Numbered from the stretch's first letter, positions 46,912 to 56,932 are shown. The stretch is 64,000 nt of DNA from Paraburkholderia phytofirmans OLGA172 (GCF_001634365.1 NZ_CP014579.1:2356001-2420000); one strand, 5' to 3'. A program made the numbers and translations. The notes: generated by a model not told the origin, from the sequence alone.

Positions 46912-48018
46912 TGTCTTTTCCTCGTTGAGTGAATGATGATGGCGTCACCCTACCCGATCGGCGCGCCTCCGCGCAATCGGCACGCAACTGGACGGGTTTC
47001 ACGCGCCCGGTCCAGACCGATACCGGCCCGTCTTCTCCTGTCGTCTCGGCGCGCGCGTGTTGAAGCCGCCTGACGAAATTGGCACAAGCAAGGGCAGCGA
47101 CGCTGAACGCGAAAGGTCAATGGCCAGATTTCTGTGCCGGAGGCCCGGCGTTCCCCGAGGATCGCCCTGCCGCGACCATCGCCCACGCCTCGGTCTGCCC
47201 CACGCCTTCTGTTGCTTGCGCCCCCGTCCCGCGCGGCTCTTGGTCACATCCCGACAATCCGGCGGCGCATCCGCTCACACAACTAATGTCGTAACTATCG
47301 CGTCGACGCCGGCAACTAAAGCTGTAACCCGATGCGCGGTTTCAACAAAAGTTATCACTCAATGAGCGGTGGCGCGCCGCAGCACGGTCGCCATGGGCAA
47401 GGTGGAGAACCTACTCACGCGGCGCGGCCACGTCACGGTGCACCGGATGGCAATGTGCCCGGGTAGTCACAAAATTAGTTGAAAACTGGTAACAGATTGC
47501 GTTGTGTGAGCGGTCATCCGGTTCCTATAAGGGCCAGTGTCCTGAAATGAAGGGTATGATAGCTCTGACTATCCGGGCCTTCATTTCCGGGCGCCTGCTG
47601 CATCTGTGAGACGAACCCTAACTTGCCCCAGCTCGTCACGGTGCTTCCCCGGGCTGAAGGGTCAATTCCAATGGCGATAAGTCGTATTGCCACCATTGCG
47701 TTTGGCGATATTGAAAAGGATGGCAATCGGGCGAGGCTCTAACCTGATGCCGTTTTCACCATTACTCCCGATATCGTGAATTCATGGCCTGCGAAGGCCG
47801 CACCCGCGCATGTCGGTTAACAGTTCTGACGCATCGGATCGGAACCATTGACGCCCGCCACGAGACGGCACACCTTCCTCCGGCAAACTCGAGCGATGGA
47901 CATTCCAGCGGAGAACGCTGTTGCCTTCCGCGCGCCCGACCGCAGCCACGCCTGCCGTCCATCGCTGCGCCGCCAGGCGTTATGATTCACCACCTCGATC
48001 GCTCTCACGCTACTCACG
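46912..48018. other. 1.1-kb stretch with IS21-like direct repeats, no gene recognised
   Basis: Apart from the repeats at 47281-47360 nothing is recognised. A short frame at 47391-47484 (MGKVENLLTRRGHVTVHRMA) may be the remains of an IS gene. Confidence 0.4.
47281..47360. repeat. Three related direct repeats, about 30 bases apart
   Basis: AACTAATGTCGTAACT at 47281, AACTAAAGCTGTAACC at 47314 and AACAAAAGTTATCACT at 47344 share AAC(T/A)AANNNNGTAAC. Spacing of 33 and 30 bases. Arrays like this mark the ends of IS21-type elements. A related reversed word (ACAAAATTAGTTGAAAAC) is near 47469. Confidence 0.6.
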
Positions 48019-48330
48019 GTGAACACCGACGACCATCCTCTGATGATGCGGGTTCACAAGCAGGGCGACGAAACTGCAGAAGGTATCGTGATGACACGGC
48101 TCGCAACAGACCTGCTGTTTGACGACACCAGCTTCACCGTCGTACTTGGCGACGGTCGCAGGCTCAAAATTCCACTACGGTGTTTCCCGCGACTGGCAGC
48201 AGCGACACCTGAACAACGGGACGCATTCCGCATCTCTGCCTCAGGCGCGGGTCTGCATTGGGACGCCCTCGACGAAGACATCAGTGTCGCCGGATTACTT
48301 CGCGGCCAGATGGATGCGACTGTCCGGTGA
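48019..48330 (+). CDS. DUF2442 protein (second copy)
   Basis: The product contains ATDLLFDDTSFTVVLGDGRRLKIPLRCFPRLAAATPEQR and LHWDALDEDISVAGLL, the DUF2442 core, as in the gene at 44.6 kb. The start is uncertain: GTG at 48019 or ATG codons at 48043 and later, giving 76-103 residues. No DUF4160 toxin-like partner is adjacent. Confidence 0.82.
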   Translation: MNTDDHPLMMRVHKQGDETAEGIVMTRLATDLLFDDTSFTVVLGDGRRLKIPLRCFPRLAAATPEQRDAFRISASGAGLHWDALDEDISVAGLLRGQMDATVR

Positions 48331-48373
48331 ATCTAACCCGGCTTTCGACACACGCCCGGTAGCTGATGAGGGC

Positions 48374-48697
48374 TCACCATCTGAGCAGTTCGCGCAACCG
48401 GGCAATGATCCAGTTCATTTCGACTACACTGCACCAGTCCTTGCCCGCGATAGCGTCCCCGATGCGCCCCAGCACTACATCGTGAGAATTCTGCGGGTAC
48501 TTTGCGGCGTCCTTCCGGGCGGCCACAATCAGTTGCTGTGCCAGGTCCTCACATATCTGCCATCGCTCCAATCGCTCTTCTTCGGTCAGTCCGACGACAA
48601 AGCGGCCGTTGATCATGCGCGCCGCCAGCATCGGCTGTGCTCCGGCGAGCGCGGCTGGCGCGACATCACGCGGAAAGTCGTCAGGTACCTTCGTCAT
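48374..48697 (-). CDS. Hypothetical protein, 107 residues
   Basis: The product (MTKVPDDFPRDVAPAALAGAQPMLAARMINGRFVVGLTEEERLERWQICEDLAQQL...SVVEMNWIIARLRELLRW) is soluble and mostly helical. GGGAGGCGAAA precedes the ATG at 48697, a strong ribosome site. It converges with the DUF2442 gene. No family is recognised. Confidence 0.72.
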   Translation of the reverse strand: MTKVPDDFPRDVAPAALAGAQPMLAARMINGRFVVGLTEEERLERWQICEDLAQQLIVAARKDAAKYPQNSHDVVLGRIGDAIAGKDWCSVVEMNWIIARLRELLRW

Positions 48698-48715
48698 TTT
48701 CGCCTCCCAACACAC

Positions 48716-49065
48716 GAGGTGGTGGTTTGCAGGACGCGGGCGATATGTTCAACCGCCCTTATCAGGCTCGAAAGTGGAAACCAGGAACGTACGATACGAA
48801 TCGGACCCTGCCGGCCAATGCCGCAGGACTCTCACCGCCGCCCTCTTCTGCCAGTCCAGAGTCAAGATTACGCCAGGTGCAAAAGGGATGGCGCGGCCGG
48901 CCGCACGACCATAGCGGGCGTCGTGGCATCTCCCCCATATTCGAGAAAACTGGACGAAGCGATCCGCCGCCCGCAGAGTTTTCAAAGCAGCGCCCACTCC
49001 CCCGTCCGACGCACCCGGCGTTGCGTCCTTGTGCAGGGAACATCGGGCACCCTTATAGTCCTTTC
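48716..49065. other. No gene recognised
   Basis: Nothing is recognised on either strand in this stretch. Confidence 0.4.
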
Positions 49066-49431
49066 CTATGTCGAATGTTGCACCGCAACCCGTATTTTGC
49101 CGTTGGAGCAGACTTTGTTGTCTGTTAACGCGTCGTTAGCGATTGGTGCAGACTTTGTTGTGCGCCCATAGCATCCAAGCAAATGCTGCTTGGTCACACC
49201 ATCTTTAAAAGTTCCAGCCATTCGCAGGGCCGTGCCAAGCCCGCTGACTGAGCTCGCTACGTTGATGGTCCAGCCAGGCAGCAGCCACTTCGAACGATTT
49301 CTGTTGGTTTTTGCATCGACCATGTTCGGCGATGGTACGAACCGGATGTCGTGTCGTTCAATTGTTTCGCGGAGACTGCGCTGCCAATTACCGGGAGCGA
49401 TTTTTACGGCCACTGTAAGCAGCCTCTTCAC
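49066..49431 (-). CDS. Possible hypothetical protein after the MFS pseudogene
   Basis: A GTG-started frame with GGAGAGACG before it gives 121 residues (VKRLLTVAVKIAPGNWQRSLRETIERHDIRFVPSPNMVD...). It begins 18 bases after the MFS stop on the same strand. The C-terminal 40 residues run through the direct repeats at 49103-49161 and are probably foreign, so the gene, if real, is truncated. No family is known. Confidence 0.35.
   Translation of the reverse strand: MKRLLTVAVKIAPGNWQRSLRETIERHDIRFVPSPNMVDAKTNRNRSKWLLPGWTINVASSVSGLGTALRMAGTFKDGVTKQHLLGCYGRTTKSAPIANDALTDNKVCSNGKIRVAVQHST
49103..49161. repeat. Two 19-bp direct repeats, 40 bases apart
   Basis: TTGGAGCAGACTTTGTTGT at 49103 and TTGGTGCAGACTTTGTTGT at 49143 differ at one base. 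Repeats of this kind are typical of insertion sequence ends (IS21-type). Confidence 0.7.
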
Positions 49432-49448
49432 AGACTCGTCTCTCCAAG

Positions 49449-50855
49449 CTACTGAGATATTTTTTCCAGCTCAATACCCTTCGTACGCGGTCCCATCAAC
49501 CCGATTGCCAGCATTACGATCAGCATCGCCCCAGCGATAAAGACGAAAACACCAGTGGTGCCAAACTGCTTCAACACGGCGGCAATCAGAAACGCTGTGA
49601 AGATCGCCGAAAAACGGCTCCACGAATACACGAAGCCCACCGCGCGCGCGCGGATGCTGGTCGGAAAGAGTTCGGTCTGATACGCGTGAAAGCTGTACGA
49701 AATGATATTGCCCGCCAGGGTCAGACACACACCGAGGCTCACCAGCAGTACCGCGCCGGACGCCTGGCTGAACCACAGCCCACAAACAATATTCACGGCA
49801 GCCATCACCACAATCACAGTCTTGCGCTCGAACCGGTCGCCGATGAAAAGCCCGATAACCGGACCTACTGGCGCGGCCAAAGCGATCACGCTCGAGTACA
49901 TCAGGCTTGTCGTGATCGTGATGCCCTGCTTGATGAGCAGCGTCGGTACCCAGTTCGCAAAGCCGTAGAAGCCCACCGTCTGGAAGATGTTGAAGATCGT
50001 CATCATCAGCGTTCGGCTGCGGTAAGGGGGCACCCACATATCACGAAAGCTCCCTCGCGGCGCGACCGGCATCGGCGGCGCGGGCGGCGGCAACTCGCGC
50101 CCGTACTCGCGACGCACTTTCGCTTCGAGTTCGGTCATCACACGATCCGCTTCCGCTAGGCGTCCTTGCTGTGCGAGCCAGCGCGGACTTTCCGGCAACG
50201 CGCGCCGGATCCACCAGACAAACACTGCACCGTGCGCGCCGATCAGCACGACCTAGCGCCAGCCGTCCAAGCCAAGCAATGTGCGCGGCACCAGCAGATA
50301 CGACAGGAACGCCACCACCGGCACCGCCGTAAAACCGACGGCCTGCTCGCATGCGAACGCGCGCCCTCGGATCTGCTTGGGCACCAGTTCGGAAATGTAC
50401 GTGCCGATCGTCACCAGCTCGACGCCAATGCCGACTCCGGCGACGAAGCGCCAAAAATTCAGACCGGTAGCCGATTGTTGAAAAGCCATAATGACGTTGG
50501 CCGCTACGTACCAAAGCAACGAATACGTAAAGACAGACCGCCTTCCAAATCTGTCGGCGAGAAATCCGCACGCAATAGTCCCAACGAATAAGCCAGCAAA
50601 CAGTGCAGCAATAAAGCTCGCGATTCCGGTAGAACCAAAGAGGCCGTGAGTCGAGGACGTCAGGAGGCCACTCTTCACCAACCCAGGCGCGACGTAACCG
50701 GTGTACAGAAGATCGTAGAGTTCAAAGAAAAAACCCAGACTCAACAGGATAACTAACTTCCAAATGGTCCGGGTAGGCGGCAATCTATCTAACCGTGCCG
50801 AAATTGCACCTGCATCGACGATGCAGGTGCTTGGGTCCAAATTTGTTGTGCTCAT
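49449..50855 (-). pseudogene. MFS transporter with one in-frame stop (TAG)
   Basis: From 50855 the frame encodes the N-terminal six helices of a sugar/aromatic-acid-type MFS transporter (FFFELYDLLYTGYVAPGLV, ADRFGRRSVFTYSLLWY, TIGTYISELVPKQIRGRA), stops at TAG (50253-50255) after LLGLDGWR, and continues in the same frame with VVLIGAHGAVFVWWIRRALPESPRWL and six more helices. The TAG probably replaced a TGG Trp codon. Everything else is intact over 468 codons. It lies at the end of the hydro-lyase locus and would import the substrate. Confidence 0.88.
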
Positions 50856-50999
50856 AATTGATCAGTTTCCAGATAGTCGGATGTCCGACGCTATTCACTG
50901 CTTGAGAACTGCGATTGAGCGCGGGGAATCAATGCCGCTCGTCTTCGACTTTCATTTAAAAGTGCGGTGCAACATAACACCAAACTTCACATTGTGAAA
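50856..50999. other. Spacer between the two related MFS genes
   Basis: The AT-rich 140 bases may contain the promoter of the stop-interrupted transporter. There is no gene. Confidence 0.4.
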
Positions 51000-51590
51000 T
51001 CAAAAGGCCTGATTTCCCGGAAACATCGAGAGGTTAAGAATTCTGTTTTTTCGCCCGAGGAGGCCGACAGTAAAGGTAGAGGGTCCAATATTAACCCCCT
51101 TAATTCCACTGGCACACGCCACGAAGCGCCAGAAGTTCAAACCCGTCGCCGTTTCCTGAAACGCCATCACGACGTTGGCCGCCGTGTACCACAGCAGCGA
51201 ATACGTGAACACGGCACGGCGTCCGAAGCGATCCGCCAGAAAGCCGCACGCGATCGTGCCGATGAACAGCCCGCTAAACAGCGCGGCGATGAAACTCGCG
51301 ACGCCGGTCGAGCCGAACAGGCCGTGCGTCGTCGCGGTCAGCAGGCCGCTTTTGACGAGGCCGGGCGCGACGTAGCCCGAGTACAGCAGGTCGTACAGTT
51401 CGAAGAAGAAGCCGAGGCTCAGCAGCACCACCAGCTTCCATATGGAACGCGTGGCGGGCAGCCGGTCGAGGCGCGCGGAGATGCTGCCGGCGTCGAGCAG
51501 AACGGACGCTGGGGACGCCGCAGCTGTTGCGGAAGACGCCGCGCCGCCGGCATTGCGCGCGACGGACCCGGCGTGATCGGGGGATGCCAT
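51000..51590 (-). pseudogene. MFS transporter, N-terminal fragment (paralog of the next gene)
   Basis: The product (start MASPDHAGSVARNAGG at 51590) matches the interrupted transporter over about 115 residues, from DAGSISARLDRLPATRSIWKLVVLLS to ATGLNFWRFVA at about 51125. Past WRFVA the homology breaks and unrelated residues lead to a stop at 51000. Only the first four helices are left. It follows the hydro-lyase gene on the same strand, so it was probably the original transporter of the operon. Confidence 0.85.
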
Positions 51591-51726
51591 AGGGTTTGTC
51601 TCCTGGTGATGCGGGTCATACGGGCGATGCACGATGATGCTCGCCGGTGCCGGTCTTGCGCCAGCCTTGGGTACTTTCGCGCGTCACGCGCACTGAGATG
51701 CCGGGCCGCAAGGTCCGGCCAGCATT

Positions 51727-53694
51727 CTAGCCGCGGGCGCGCTTCAATTGTTCGAAGGTGGTGATTTTCCCGGCCAGCGCGCTCGCCGCAACGGTGTACG
51801 GACTCGCGAGCCACACCTTGCCCGGGCCTGAACGGCCGGGGAAATTACGGTTGATCGCGCTGATCGTCACCTCGTTCGCATTGGCCGATTGGCCCGGTCC
51901 GCAATTCGCACACGAACCGCAACCGGGCATCACGAGCGTCACACCCGCGCGCTCGAAGACCGGTAAATAGCCTTGCTCCTCGCAATACGAGCGCACCGCC
52001 ATCGTGCCGAATTGCAGGAAGAGACGCGTGCCCTCGGGCACACGCATGCCCTGCTCCACGCCCCAGCGCAATACCTCGTGATAGAAGTCGAAGTCTTCGC
52101 GCTTGCCCGCCGTACATGAGCCGCCATACGCAATATCGATCGCGACGTCCTGCTCCAGTTGCGGTGCCGGCACGCCGTTGCCCGGATCGCCCGGCCGCGC
52201 GAGCATCGGTTCGATGGCGCTCGCATCGATGCGAATCGTGTCGCGATACGTGGCGCCGGAATCGCTTTTCATCCAGTCTTCAAGGGCGAAATCGACGCCG
52301 CGCCGCTCCTTCAGAAACGCCACCGTGCGTTCGTCCGGTGCCACGATGCCCGTGAAGCCGCCCAGCTCGGCGACCATATTGGTCAGCGTGGCGCGTTCGT
52401 CGATCGACATCGCGCGCACTGCCGCGCCGCCGTATTCGAACACGAGGCCGATTGCGCCACCCGAGCGGATCGCGTCCATCTGCAACAGATGCAGCACGAC
52501 GTCCTTCGCGGTGACGCCATCGCGCAACGCGCCGTCGATTTCAATGCGCAACGTTTCTGGCACTTTGCAGCGCACGTAGCCCGTCACCCAGCTATTGGCG
52601 ATTTCCGTTGCGCCCGCACCGAATGCGAGGCAGCCAAGCGCGCCGGAATGCGGCGTGTGCGAATCGGTGCCGCACGCAACCTGCCCCGGCAACGCGTACT
52701 GCTCGGCCATCAGCGCATGACAGATGCCTTCGGAACCCGGCGCGTTGTCGAGCGCGCCATGCGAGCGCACCGGATAGTCGCGCGAGAACGACATGTGCCC
52801 TTCCATCAGATTGGCAACGCCCGGCAGCAATCCGTCGCGGACGTGCGGAATACTTTGCGAAGCGAGTACCAGGTGATCCTGGAACGCGATGATGTGATCC
52901 GGCGCGTGCAGCGGCGCGGGCTTGCCGAACGCGCGATGCATCAGATGCGCGCACATGCCGGTGAAGTAATCGTGGCTAAAGCGCCAGTCGGCGGCGATGA
53001 AGACGCCTTCGCCGCGCCGCGCGCTGTCAATGCCCGGATGAAGATGGCGTTCGATGATCTTCTCGACCAGCGTCTTCGGCTCGGCGACGCTTGCAGCGGT
53101 TACCGCATTCGCGGCGTTAGCCATCTCCCGCACACGCGGCGCGGGCCAGTCCGCGAACTTGCTGTACGCGAGCAATCCGCCGCTGCGAATGATCTGCTGC
53201 GTAAGCGCATCGCGGCCTTTGAGAAACGCGTCGATCGGCACCGCCTCTCCCGCAATCAAACGATCGAGCACGGAGAAATCGGTGGTCGTGAGAATGCCGA
53301 TGTTGTCGCAATTCTGCTGATAGATCCGCTCGAAACTCTCGGCAACGATCAGGCGGATGCCCGCCGACAACTCCGCCAACGGACTCGATTCGCGCGACGA
53401 ACCCTTGCCGTAGCGCTTGCCCGCCACCGTCACCTGGAAGCCGCCGTCCTTGACCGCATTGCGGCCGATCGGCAGACGCTCGCCCGCCTTGAAACCGACG
53501 TACGGATACTGGCCGAGGCGTTCGTCATAGGTAAGCATGACGGTGACCGGCGTGATTTCGTCGGTGGAGACGTCATCGCGCAGCGGGCCTGCCGTGGCGC
53601 GCGTGAAATTTTCACCGGCGAGTTGTGCCTCGATCACCGCGGGGTCCTGGGACAGGTACAGCACGCGGCCGTCCAGACGAATCGTATCGCTCAT
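51727..53694 (-). CDS. Aconitase-family hydro-lyase with swivel domain first (LeuD-LeuC-type fusion)
   Basis: The 655-residue product joins two parts. The N-terminal part is a swivel domain (DDVSTDEITPVTVML, GKRYGKGSSRESSPLAELSAG, ERIYQQNCDNIGIL) as in LeuD. The C-terminal part is the [4Fe-4S] catalytic region as in LeuC, with cluster cysteines in CGTDSHTPHSGALG and GCGSCANCGPGQS. Such enzymes isomerise or hydrate C4-C7 di- and tricarboxylates. The order is the reverse of aconitase, where the swivel domain comes last. With a LysR regulator upstream and a transporter downstream it probably degrades an organic acid; the substrate is unknown. The start at 53694 follows a clear domain start. Confidence 0.88.
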   Translation of the reverse strand: MSDTIRLDGRVLYLSQDPAVIEAQLAGENFTRATAGPLRDDVSTDEITPVTVMLTYDERLGQYPYVGFKAGERLPIGRNAVKDGGFQVTVAGKRYGKGSSRESSPLAELSAGIRLIVAESFERIYQQNCDNIGILTTTDFSVLDRLIAGEAVPIDAFLKGRDALTQQIIRSGGLLAYSKFADWPAPRVREMANAANAVTAASVAEPKTLVEKIIERHLHPGIDSARRGEGVFIAADWRFSHDYFTGMCAHLMHRAFGKPAPLHAPDHIIAFQDHLVLASQSIPHVRDGLLPGVANLMEGHMSFSRDYPVRSHGALDNAPGSEGICHALMAEQYALPGQVACGTDSHTPHSGALGCLAFGAGATEIANSWVTGYVRCKVPETLRIEIDGALRDGVTAKDVVLHLLQMDAIRSGGAIGLVFEYGGAAVRAMSIDERATLTNMVAELGGFTGIVAPDERTVAFLKERRGVDFALEDWMKSDSGATYRDTIRIDASAIEPMLARPGDPGNGVPAPQLEQDVAIDIAYGGSCTAGKREDFDFYHEVLRWGVEQGMRVPEGTRLFLQFGTMAVRSYCEEQGYLPVFERAGVTLVMPGCGSCANCGPGQSANANEVTISAINRNFPGRSGPGKVWLASPYTVAASALAGKITTFEQLKRARG

Positions 53695-53800
53695 ATGCAC
53701 TCTCCTTGCGCTCACTATACGGCTCGCGCCGGCGATGCCGAAGTGCCGGTCCAGCAACGCAGACGTCTTGTTTGGAGAACGATGCGAGGCGACCCGCGCG

Positions 53801-54703
53801 CTAGGGCTTGCTGCCGAGGAACCCCACCAGCGCCGCCGCGCTGGCGCTTAACTGATCGCGCGACTTGAAGATCATGATGAGATGCCGCACCGCCCAGGCG
53901 TCGCTCAAGGACAGTAACCGCACGTCGAGCGCATTCACGTAGAGCAGCCCCACCTGTTCGGGCACGATCGCGATGCCCAGACCAGCGTGGACCATCCGGC
54001 ACAGCGCATCGAGGCTGCTGACGCGGATCTTGACGTCGAGCTGCCGTCCCGCACCGGCCGCCTGCTGCGCGAGCAGCTTCGTCAGCGCGCTCTCGCTGCG
54101 CAGGCCGACGAAGCTATCGCCGAGCAACTCGTCGAAGACCACGCGTGAAGCGGAAGCCAGACGATGGCCGCCCGGCACCAGCACCGCCAGGCGGTCTTCC
54201 CGATACGGCGCCTGCTCGAAGGCTTCACTGCCCGCCACCGGATTGCAGATGCCGAAGTCCGCGCCGTGTTCGTCGACGATACGCAGCACCTCCGCGCTGT
54301 TCTCCTCTTCGAGTTCGATCGACACCTCCGGGAACACGCGCCCGAATGCCGCCACGTCTTCGGGCAAAAACTGCACGATCGACGAAAGATTCGCGACCAC
54401 CCGCACCCGCCCCTTCGCCCCCGACGAAAAGCGCGACAACTCGGCGCTCATCTGCTCGATGTTGCCGATGATCGCCAGCGCATGGCGCAGCACGGTCTCG
54501 CCGACCGGCGTCACCGTAATGCCGCGCGACTGGCGCTGAATCACCGGCAAGCCGATCAGCGCCTCGATCTCCGCAATGCGCCGGCTCACGGCGGAAGACG
54601 CGATGAACTCGCGCTCGGCGGCGCGCGCAATGTTCTGCTCCTGGCAGACGGCGACGAACAGGCGCAATGAGGTGAGGTCGAGTCGCTTGAGGAGGTTTTC
54701 CAT
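53801..54703 (-). CDS. LysR-family transcriptional regulator of the hydro-lyase locus
   Basis: The 300-residue product has a LysR helix-turn-helix (NIARAAEREFIASSAVSRRIAEIEALIGLPVIQRQSRG) and an effector domain starting at VRVVANLSSIVQFLP. ADFGICNPVAG and GLGIAIVPEQVGLLY are typical of regulators of organic-acid and aromatic catabolism. It lies on the same strand as, and 106 bases before, the hydro-lyase gene, which it probably controls. The ATG at 54703 was chosen over 54763 on domain grounds. Confidence 0.92.
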   Translation of the reverse strand: MENLLKRLDLTSLRLFVAVCQEQNIARAAEREFIASSAVSRRIAEIEALIGLPVIQRQSRGITVTPVGETVLRHALAIIGNIEQMSAELSRFSSGAKGRVRVVANLSSIVQFLPEDVAAFGRVFPEVSIELEEENSAEVLRIVDEHGADFGICNPVAGSEAFEQAPYREDRLAVLVPGGHRLASASRVVFDELLGDSFVGLRSESALTKLLAQQAAGAGRQLDVKIRVSSLDALCRMVHAGLGIAIVPEQVGLLYVNALDVRLLSLSDAWAVRHLIMIFKSRDQLSASAAALVGFLGSKP

Positions 54704-55253
54704 GGTGTCGCCTGACGGTGAATACCTCGATTGTGACGTGCCTTGGGTGATCCGCAAAAGCACCGTTCGGAAAAGCCCCGAGTATCGGCGAGCGGCGCCG
54801 GGCCTGTCGGCGAAAAGGCATCTCTTCGAGGGAGCATCCCGAAACGTCGCTTTTTCGCGTCAGTTTCATCTGCGTGGCGTCAACCCCGCCGAGGGCCACA
54901 TCGCCTAAAAAATACCTATGATTTAAAAGCGATATTTCTTGCAAAACGAGACTTCGTCACTTCATGAAACGGCTTTTTGTAAAAAAGTAGAAACACTTCG
55001 GAACCGGTTCCATTTACCATGGCGCCGCGATCCGACGACTGCCCGTGGACGCCATGGCGCGCTCCCATCTCGCGATAAAGAACACCTTGCAACGCGTCCG
55101 CAATCAGAGCGAGTGGCAAGGATCGCGCACGCCGCTTCCCCCGCTTCACGCGGTCTGCTCCGTTGTTCAGGAGTGGACTGCGTGCACGCGGAACAAAGAG
55201 AGATCGCCATTCAGGCGACCTGAGATAGACGATTCAACCAAGCTATAACTACG

Positions 55254-56447
55254 ATGAAAAAGCAATTGATTGCTGCACCCCTGCTGTTGTCTTTCGCCGG
55301 CATCGCGTCCGCGCAGAGTTCCGTCGTGCTGTACGGCATCGTCGATGCGGGTATCACGTATCGCAGCAACGAGCGCACCGGCACCACGGGCGCCTACACA
55401 GGCCACTCGAACGTCGCGTTGACGAGCGGCAACCTCTCCGGCAGCCGCTTTGGCATCAAGGGCCAGGAAGACCTCGGCGGCGGCTGGAATGCGATGTTCC
55501 TGCTTGAAGACGGTTTCGACATCACGAACGGCAAGACCGGCCAGAACGGCGGGCTGTTTGGCCGTCAGGCGTTCGTCGGCATCGGCAGCCAGCAATACGG
55601 CACGGTCACGCTTGGCCGCCAGTACACCTCGCTGAACGACTTCGTCTCGCCGGTTGCGCCGGTCGCCGTGGTCGGCGGCTACGGTGCGCATCCGGGCGAT
55701 ATCGACGATCTCGATCAGACCGCGCGGGTCAACAACTCGGTCAAGTACACGAGCGCGAACTACTCGGGCTTTACGTTCGGCGCGCTGTATGGCTTCGGTG
55801 GTCAACCGGGCAGCCTGAAGCAGCAGAACACGTGGAGTGTGGGCGCGGCGTACGGCAACGGGCCGCTGCATGTGGGCGTCGGCTACGAGCGTTCAGACAA
55901 CAGCAAGAGCGGCACGAAGGACTCGACATACGGCAAATGGAACGGCACGGACGATGGCGTGTTCAATTCGTCGATCAATGAGGGCTACGCGAGCGCGCAA
56001 TCGCAGCAGATCATCGCCACAGGCGCGACGTATGATTTCGGTCCGGCTATCGTCGGGGTGAACTACAGCAACGTGCAATATCGCTCGGGCGCCGATTCGT
56101 TGTTCAACGGACATGCGACGTTCAACATCGCGGGCGTGTTCGGCCAGTGGACGATCCGGCCGTCCGTGCAATTGTTCGCGGGCTATAGCTACACACGTGG
56201 CGGCGAAGTGGAGGGTGTGGATGAGCGCGCGCAATATCACAACGTGACGCTCGGCGCGCAGTACAACGTCTCGAAGCGCTCCACGGTCTATCTGATAGGT
56301 GGCTATCAGCACGCGTCCGGCGTCACGCTGGATGCGCTCGGCAATCCGGTCGCGGCGACCGCGTCAGTCAGCGACAAGGGCAACAGCCACTCGTCGGACA
56401 CACAGTCTCAGGCGATCGTGAGTATTGGCTTGCGACACCGGTTCTGA
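55254..56447 (+). CDS. Outer-membrane porin, Gram-negative trimeric type
   Basis: The 397-residue product has a signal peptide (MKKQLIAAPLLLSFAGIASAQ) and the beta-barrel pattern of Burkholderia porins: SSVVLYGIVDAGITYRSN, FGIKGQEDLGGGWNAMFLLEDGF, FGRQAFVGIGSQQYGTVTLGRQY, NNSVKYTSANYSGFTFG and the C-terminal SIGLRHRF with terminal Phe. It is only about 37 percent like the porin at 19 kb by eye. It is divergent from the LysR regulator and may serve the same organic acid. Confidence 0.94.
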   Translation: MKKQLIAAPLLLSFAGIASAQSSVVLYGIVDAGITYRSNERTGTTGAYTGHSNVALTSGNLSGSRFGIKGQEDLGGGWNAMFLLEDGFDITNGKTGQNGGLFGRQAFVGIGSQQYGTVTLGRQYTSLNDFVSPVAPVAVVGGYGAHPGDIDDLDQTARVNNSVKYTSANYSGFTFGALYGFGGQPGSLKQQNTWSVGAAYGNGPLHVGVGYERSDNSKSGTKDSTYGKWNGTDDGVFNSSINEGYASAQSQQIIATGATYDFGPAIVGVNYSNVQYRSGADSLFNGHATFNIAGVFGQWTIRPSVQLFAGYSYTRGGEVEGVDERAQYHNVTLGAQYNVSKRSTVYLIGGYQHASGVTLDALGNPVAATASVSDKGNSHSSDTQSQAIVSIGLRHRF

Positions 56448-56706
56448 TGGGTCCGGGAAGGTGCACTGAGAAGACTTCGAGTCAGCTTGCACATCCGGAT
56501 AGGCACGCAGCGGCCGCTTTCGATAAAACTGACATGCCGCTGTGAGACACCCGCGTTGAACGACAAGTCCCTGCAGTTGCACAACACCCGGCGCGACATA
56601 AGACTGACCATGCGAGCAGCCGGCACACCCTCACCTGCCGCGCGTGCGTTGACCGACGCGATCCGGCTGTCGGTTGTCGTCGTGACTCGCACGATCAGTA
56701 CCGCTG

Positions 56707-56904
56707 CTAAATAGTCTTTGCGTGCGTGGACTCGCCTGGCGCATCGCCATGCCGGGCGTTGCGCCAGTGCGGCCAGTAGTGACGGTGATCCAGCTGCCTA
56801 AGCCGCTTTCGACGCATCTGCTCCAGATAATAATGAGCGGCGACGAACACGGGTGCCATCGCCAGCACGAACCAACCCATAACGATTCCCACTGATTCAC
56901 TCAT
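56707..56904 (-). CDS. Small single-helix membrane protein, 65 residues
   Basis: MSESVGIVMGWFVLAMAPVFVAAHYYLEQMRRKRLRQLDHRHYWPHWR: one membrane helix (residues about 6-24), then a basic, aromatic cytoplasmic tail. GGAGG lies seven bases before the ATG at 56904. It ends 29 bases after PhaB on the same strand and may be co-transcribed. No family known. Confidence 0.65.
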   Translation of the reverse strand: MSESVGIVMGWFVLAMAPVFVAAHYYLEQMRRKRLRQLDHRHYWPHWRNARHGDAPGESTHAKTI

Positions 56905-56932
56905 TGCAACCTCCATTGCAGAACCATCGGCT

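Noticed and set aside
48119..49171. A 350-codon plus-strand open frame
   Set aside because: Overlaps DUF2442 and a better-supported minus-strand gene and has no motif.
52159..53868. A 569-codon plus-strand open frame
   Set aside because: It lies antisense to the hydro-lyase gene and is rich in Arg, Ala and His, as expected of a GC-rich shadow frame. The minus-strand frame has clear motifs.
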